A stretch of DNA of 34,909 nucleotides, taken from NCBI GenBank assembly GCA_006218065.1, contig VBWE01000039.1:1-34909 (forward strand), given 5' to 3'. How positions within the stretch are numbered: position 1 is the first letter of the stretch; each line of letters opens with the position of its first letter. Origin of the DNA: Bacteroidota bacterium (lineage in GTDB: Bacteria > Bacteroidota > Bacteroidia > Palsa-965). Below are positions 31,867 through 34,909 of the stretch, piece by piece. The notes beneath the pieces are model-generated. The model was not told the DNA's origin and made no database searches. It saw only the letters and a list, made by a program, of their open reading frames with translations. A program made the translations under genes and the position numbers.

Positions 31867-33321
31867 ATGCAGGCTCAACAACAACAGGCAAAAAATAATG
31901 CTGTTCCGGCGGGGAGCCGCTCACCAGGCGCTGTGAGCATAAAGTCCCCGGCGCAGTTTCAAAAAAGCGAAGAGTTACCCAAAACGGAATCGCTTTTTCC
32001 TGCGCGTAACGAAAATGAAGTTTCTTTTTTCCAGCCGCCGCTGCAGCGGAAAACGGGCAGCGGGAACAGTGTGCCTGTTTTCCAGTTTGTCCGTGCTGCC
32101 AACGCGGGCGCCTGGAACGCAGCGCTGGCCCTGCGCACCCTGCAGGCCACCAACGCGCAGCAGCAGATCAATACGCTGGTGACGAACGGGCTGCAGCTCG
32201 CCACCACACGGGCGGCAAGGGGAGAACTGGCGAATAAACAAACCTTGTTCCGCAATACCTGCGAGTCGATCAGGGACGGGCGCATGACGCTGAATGTGCT
32301 CACGCAATCGCTTTCCTGTCACCTCACCCCGCATAATTACACGGAATGGGCGATCGGCAGTTTGTTTTATAACCGTGTTCCCGAATCGGCGCGTAACGGC
32401 AATTTGTTTTTCGACAGCCAGGTGATTTACCCGAACAACGGTGTGAACCAGGCTGCTGCTGCCGGGCTGGATGAAAACCATCACAATAATTTTATCCGCA
32501 GGGGATCGGAACCTGCACATACGGATGGCAAACAGATCCGGCTGTTTATGCCCGACGGAGCGACCTGGCTGAACAATAACGATATTCTCAAAACGATTAT
32601 CATTCATGAAGGCCAGCATGCCATCGACCGCCATGACGCCGCCCTGCCCGGAAATTTTGCGGATGAACGCATGGCGGATGTTGGTCCGAACCAAACTTAT
32701 GGCGACGTGGCCAACCGGTACAAAACAGAGTTCAGGGCATACTGGCTCGGTGAAAAACCCGGCGGAAATTTCGGATCCTCCACAAAAAGAGCGAAGAATA
32801 ACCGCCGCCCGGAAACAATCGACCGCGATGATGCCATGGGTGTTTCATTCATCAGCTCCGCCACATCATTTCAGAATGAGCGCCAGGAAAATATTTTCTG
32901 GCACCTGGTTGATACCAGCTACAAATGGGTCGAAACGAATTACGCGGAGTCGGAAAAATTCCGCACGATGGTCGATGCATATTCGGAACCGACGGGAGGC
33001 AACCTGCTCAACTCGACCCGGATCGATCATTATGCGCAGCAGTTGAATTTCAATAAAGGCAGTATCGTGCGGATGGCGGCGGCGCCTAAAGCGGGGCAGC
33101 GCGCGGCTTTCCTTAACCAGTTAAAAGGTTTGCGCGGCACGTTCCTGCCGCTGGCGATTGCGCTGGATGACAATGACCGCGCTTTCCTCAGCAGCCCGGA
33201 ACTTTCGCAACCCTTCTGGCGTTTCTTCGATGCGGTTTTCCCCGACCTGGGCGACGAACATTTGAATACGTATCACCAGAAAACCAAAACGGCACTGAAA
33301 CGGAATATGAATATTGATTAG
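31867..33321 (+). CDS. Effector-like protein with HEGQH zincin domain
   Basis: A 484-aa protein. The N-terminus has KSPAQFQ (26-32) and FFQPPLQRK (54-62), shared with the neighbours. A helical middle (about 75-165) leads to the catalytic-looking part: IIIHEGQHAIDRHDAAL (HExxH 247-251) and YKTEFRAYWLGE (third ligand likely Glu 288), the gluzincin-type spacing of HExxH followed by a Glu about 37 residues later. The C-terminal part has no recognised family. No signal peptide or TM, and no immunity gene beside it. With the flanking genes it forms a row of same-strand cargo candidates. A metallopeptidase toxin is inferred; substrate unknown. Confidence 0.75.
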   Translation: MQAQQQQAKNNAVPAGSRSPGAVSIKSPAQFQKSEELPKTESLFPARNENEVSFFQPPLQRKTGSGNSVPVFQFVRAANAGAWNAALALRTLQATNAQQQINTLVTNGLQLATTRAARGELANKQTLFRNTCESIRDGRMTLNVLTQSLSCHLTPHNYTEWAIGSLFYNRVPESARNGNLFFDSQVIYPNNGVNQAAAAGLDENHHNNFIRRGSEPAHTDGKQIRLFMPDGATWLNNNDILKTIIIHEGQHAIDRHDAALPGNFADERMADVGPNQTYGDVANRYKTEFRAYWLGEKPGGNFGSSTKRAKNNRRPETIDRDDAMGVSFISSATSFQNERQENIFWHLVDTSYKWVETNYAESEKFRTMVDAYSEPTGGNLLNSTRIDHYAQQLNFNKGSIVRMAAAPKAGQRAAFLNQLKGLRGTFLPLAIALDDNDRAFLSSPELSQPFWRFFDAVFPDLGDEHLNTYHQKTKTALKRNMNID

Positions 33322-33368
33322 GTTTTGTTTTGCTTCAATCGCAAAACAAAGAATCAGCATGAAAAAAA

Positions 33369-34460
33369 ATGAAAGACCCGCGCAATGAAAACAATAACCG
33401 CTCAACAACATCGAACCCGGAACAGGGCGCAAGCAAAAACGGAACCGTGCAGTATCCCGCGCAGTTCAAGTTGAAACGCTGGAAGCCGGAGAATGAGCCT
33501 AAAAGCGAAAAGGAAAAGCTCGGAGACCTGGGGGCAAACATGGTATCGACTGCGGTGGACGTGGCGCATGAAGAATTGGAGAAAAACGATCTTACCGATG
33601 CTTCACCAGCTTACCAGAAAGTTTACCTGTTGCGCCTGAAAGAATTGAAGGACGGCAAAAAAAGCATGCATCCTTCCACGGCTGCCGGTTATATTATCGA
33701 AAGTAAAGTCACCAACCGGATGGCCAGCGAGCCAGGTTTTAATTTCCAGGATACCGATATTCTGCCGGGCACGCGGCCCGACGTTACGATCGACCTTGGT
33801 GACGACGAACGCGCGCTGGTGGATATAACGGCGCAGAAAAGTCTCGGTCATATCTTCAACAAAAAAGGAAACTGGGGAGAACACAAAACCATTCCCTATG
33901 TTGCCGAAGCCTGGTACCCAAGCATGAAATTTATCGGCGAGGAGATCAAACTTTCGCCGGAGCAGATCAAACAGGCGGAAGAAGCGGCTGAAGAAAAAGA
34001 GGACCTGAGGATGGCGCGACTCAGGGAAATGATACAAATCAAGACCGACGAGTTCTTCGAAGTACAGGAAGAAGTGATGTCGGCCCTGATTGATGCCGGA
34101 AAGGGTGTTGCTTTGTATATCTCCGAAAACCGGCGCCGACTTTTGCCTTTGGAGAAGGTCGGGATCGACATTACAATAAAGACAGTTTCGAAAAAAGAAA
34201 TAGTTTCGAAATTGTCTATCCCTGATCGGAACGATCGCATCGGAGTGGCCAAGATGGTCACAGAAGAGTCGCCCGTACCGGATTTCGAGAAGAGTAGAGA
34301 CAAAGATGCTGCGTTGTCCACAATTAAACATGCCAAATATTGGGTGACGTTGTACCGGTCGAAACCGAAGAGACCGGGGAAACGCAAGCGTAGGGATATG
34401 GAGGCAGATGATATTGGGGATGTACATATTGAGATGGGAGATACTTCATTGGTAGAGTAG
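33369..34460 (+). CDS. Effector-like protein with predicted nuclease-type domain
   Basis: A 363-aa protein. VQYPAQFKLKR (27-37) again carries the PAQF motif. Residues 100-180 look like a restriction-endonuclease-like core: AAGYIIESKVTNRM (Glu 111), PGTRPDVTIDLGDDERALVDITAQKSLGHIFNKKG (split RPDVTIDL, Asp 138, and ALVDITAQK, Asp 152/Lys 157). The middle region (200-235) is a charged helix, perhaps a coiled coil, and the C-terminus is basic (SKPKRPGKRKRRD). The start at 33369 is preferred; an ATG at 33360 is out of frame. A PD-(D/E)xK-type toxin nuclease is the best guess; the lysine position is not certain. The KRKRR tail resembles a nuclear-localisation-like cluster, but this may be chance. 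Confidence 0.65.
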   Translation: MKDPRNENNNRSTTSNPEQGASKNGTVQYPAQFKLKRWKPENEPKSEKEKLGDLGANMVSTAVDVAHEELEKNDLTDASPAYQKVYLLRLKELKDGKKSMHPSTAAGYIIESKVTNRMASEPGFNFQDTDILPGTRPDVTIDLGDDERALVDITAQKSLGHIFNKKGNWGEHKTIPYVAEAWYPSMKFIGEEIKLSPEQIKQAEEAAEEKEDLRMARLREMIQIKTDEFFEVQEEVMSALIDAGKGVALYISENRRRLLPLEKVGIDITIKTVSKKEIVSKLSIPDRNDRIGVAKMVTEESPVPDFEKSRDKDAALSTIKHAKYWVTLYRSKPKRPGKRKRRDMEADDIGDVHIEMGDTSLVE

Positions 34461-34598
34461 GCGCCTGGATTTGTACACCTTCCCGCCACCGTGATTTTCC
34501 TGTTCTTCCGCTGCGAAGCTTTAGTCGCTGGAAATGCCTGTTAATATCAATTGAATAAAAGAATACGAATAACATTCATTAATAATTGACGGTAAAGC

Positions 34599-34606
34599 TA
34601 TCTTTC
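34599..34606 (+). promoter_or_regulatory. Possible -7 box of the last effector gene
   Basis: TATCTTTC differs from TAnnTTTG at the last base and lies 4 nt before the ATG at 34611. If used, the mRNA would be leaderless, as suggested for queD and mqnB. Confidence 0.35.
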
Positions 34607-34610
34607 GCTT

Positions 34611-34909
34611 ATGGTTTCCAATACGCAGCAGCGGCAAACGGGCGCCCGGTCAAATGTAAATTCAACCGGAGCGAAAGGAATTTCACTATCTGCACCTGCG
34701 CAATTCAAAGAAGAAGAAAATTTTTCGGAAGAAGAACCGCTTACCTCGCTTGCCGGAAAAGAGTCCGCATATTTCCAGCCCCCCGTTCAGAAAAAAGATG
34801 CCGAACCAAAAAATGAAACCGGTATGCCCGATAACCTGAAGTCGGGTTTGGAATCGCTTTCCGGTTTCGATCTCAGCGATGTGCGCGTGCATTACAATTC
34901 GTCGCAGCC
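34611..34909 (+). CDS. DUF4157 effector-like protein, partial at the right edge of the window
   Basis: The first 99 residues of a gene that continues past the window. LSAPAQFKEEENF (26-38) and AYFQPPVQKKDAEP (53-66) match the 31867 gene at nearly the same positions. MPDNLKSGLESLSGFDLSDVRVHYNSS (72-98, split MPDNLKSGLESLSG and FDLSDVRVHYNSS) is the typical opening of a DUF4157 domain, whose HExxH would lie about 50-60 residues further on. The downstream toxin domain cannot be seen. No signal peptide. Confidence 0.85.
   Translation, partial: MVSNTQQRQTGARSNVNSTGAKGISLSAPAQFKEEENFSEEEPLTSLAGKESAYFQPPVQKKDAEPKNETGMPDNLKSGLESLSGFDLSDVRVHYNSSQ

Noticed and set aside
34369-34420. Nuclear localisation signal in the nuclease-like effector
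   Set aside because: The basic KRKRR run is short and could equally be a DNA-contacting tail; not enough to claim a eukaryotic target.

Overview
The window looks like a chromosomal segment of a Bacteroidota bacterium, probably from the Chitinophagales/Sphingobacteriales side of the phylum. The evidence is Bacteroidota-type -7 promoter boxes (TAnnTTTG), the futalosine menaquinone genes mqnB-mqnD, a long Bacteroidota-style YidC, DUF2807, DUF2141 and PagL-type envelope genes, and many dispersed palindromic intergenic repeats typical of these genomes. No rRNA, tRNA, CRISPR array or transposase was recognised.

Positions 1-15640 are mostly core genes: a DUF559 nuclease between two GC-rich repeats, fabD, an outer-membrane-like protein, a BI-1 family protein, queD-folE divergent from mqnB-mqnD, a DUF2141 protein, hldD (frameshifted), a DUF1508 protein, yidC, a secreted beta-propeller with a C-terminal SPOR domain, a PagL-like lipid A deacylase (frameshifted) and a DUF2807 lipoprotein. 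At least nine families of imperfect palindromes fill the gaps between genes. The queD and mqnB promoters face each other across a perfect 20-bp palindrome, and both -7 boxes lie 6 nt from the ATG, so both mRNAs may be leaderless.

Positions 15800-21140 are accessory. A cysteine-rich protein is followed by an integron-like array: three attC-like inverted-repeat elements (16579, 17842, 19353) bracket two AT-rich single-gene cassettes, a secreted sensor-propeller lipoprotein and an unknown 452-aa protein with a nuclease-like motif. An SRPBCC gene and an AT-rich DUF4386 membrane gene follow; the latter sits between two copies of a long direct repeat.

Positions 21138-29174 hold a tight four-gene minus-strand operon, transcribed in the order GH18-like membrane protein, RCK/TrkA-N plus RyR protein, triple TIR-like protein, nSTAND NTPase with a membrane segment and C-terminal propeller. 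The GH18 domain lacks its catalytic glutamate. I infer an envelope-to-cytoplasm sensing and effector system, possibly immune or conflict-related. Divergent to it, positions 29257-34909 carry a TPR lipoprotein and a row of four effector-like genes with a shared N-terminal motif. Two contain DUF4157-type sequence, two or three contain HExxH zincin motifs and one looks nuclease-like. This resembles the cargo region of an extracellular contractile injection system (eCIS), whose structural genes would lie outside the window. The last gene runs off the right edge.

Three coding disruptions occur in 35 kb: hldD, the pagL-like gene and an in-frame TGA in the first effector gene.
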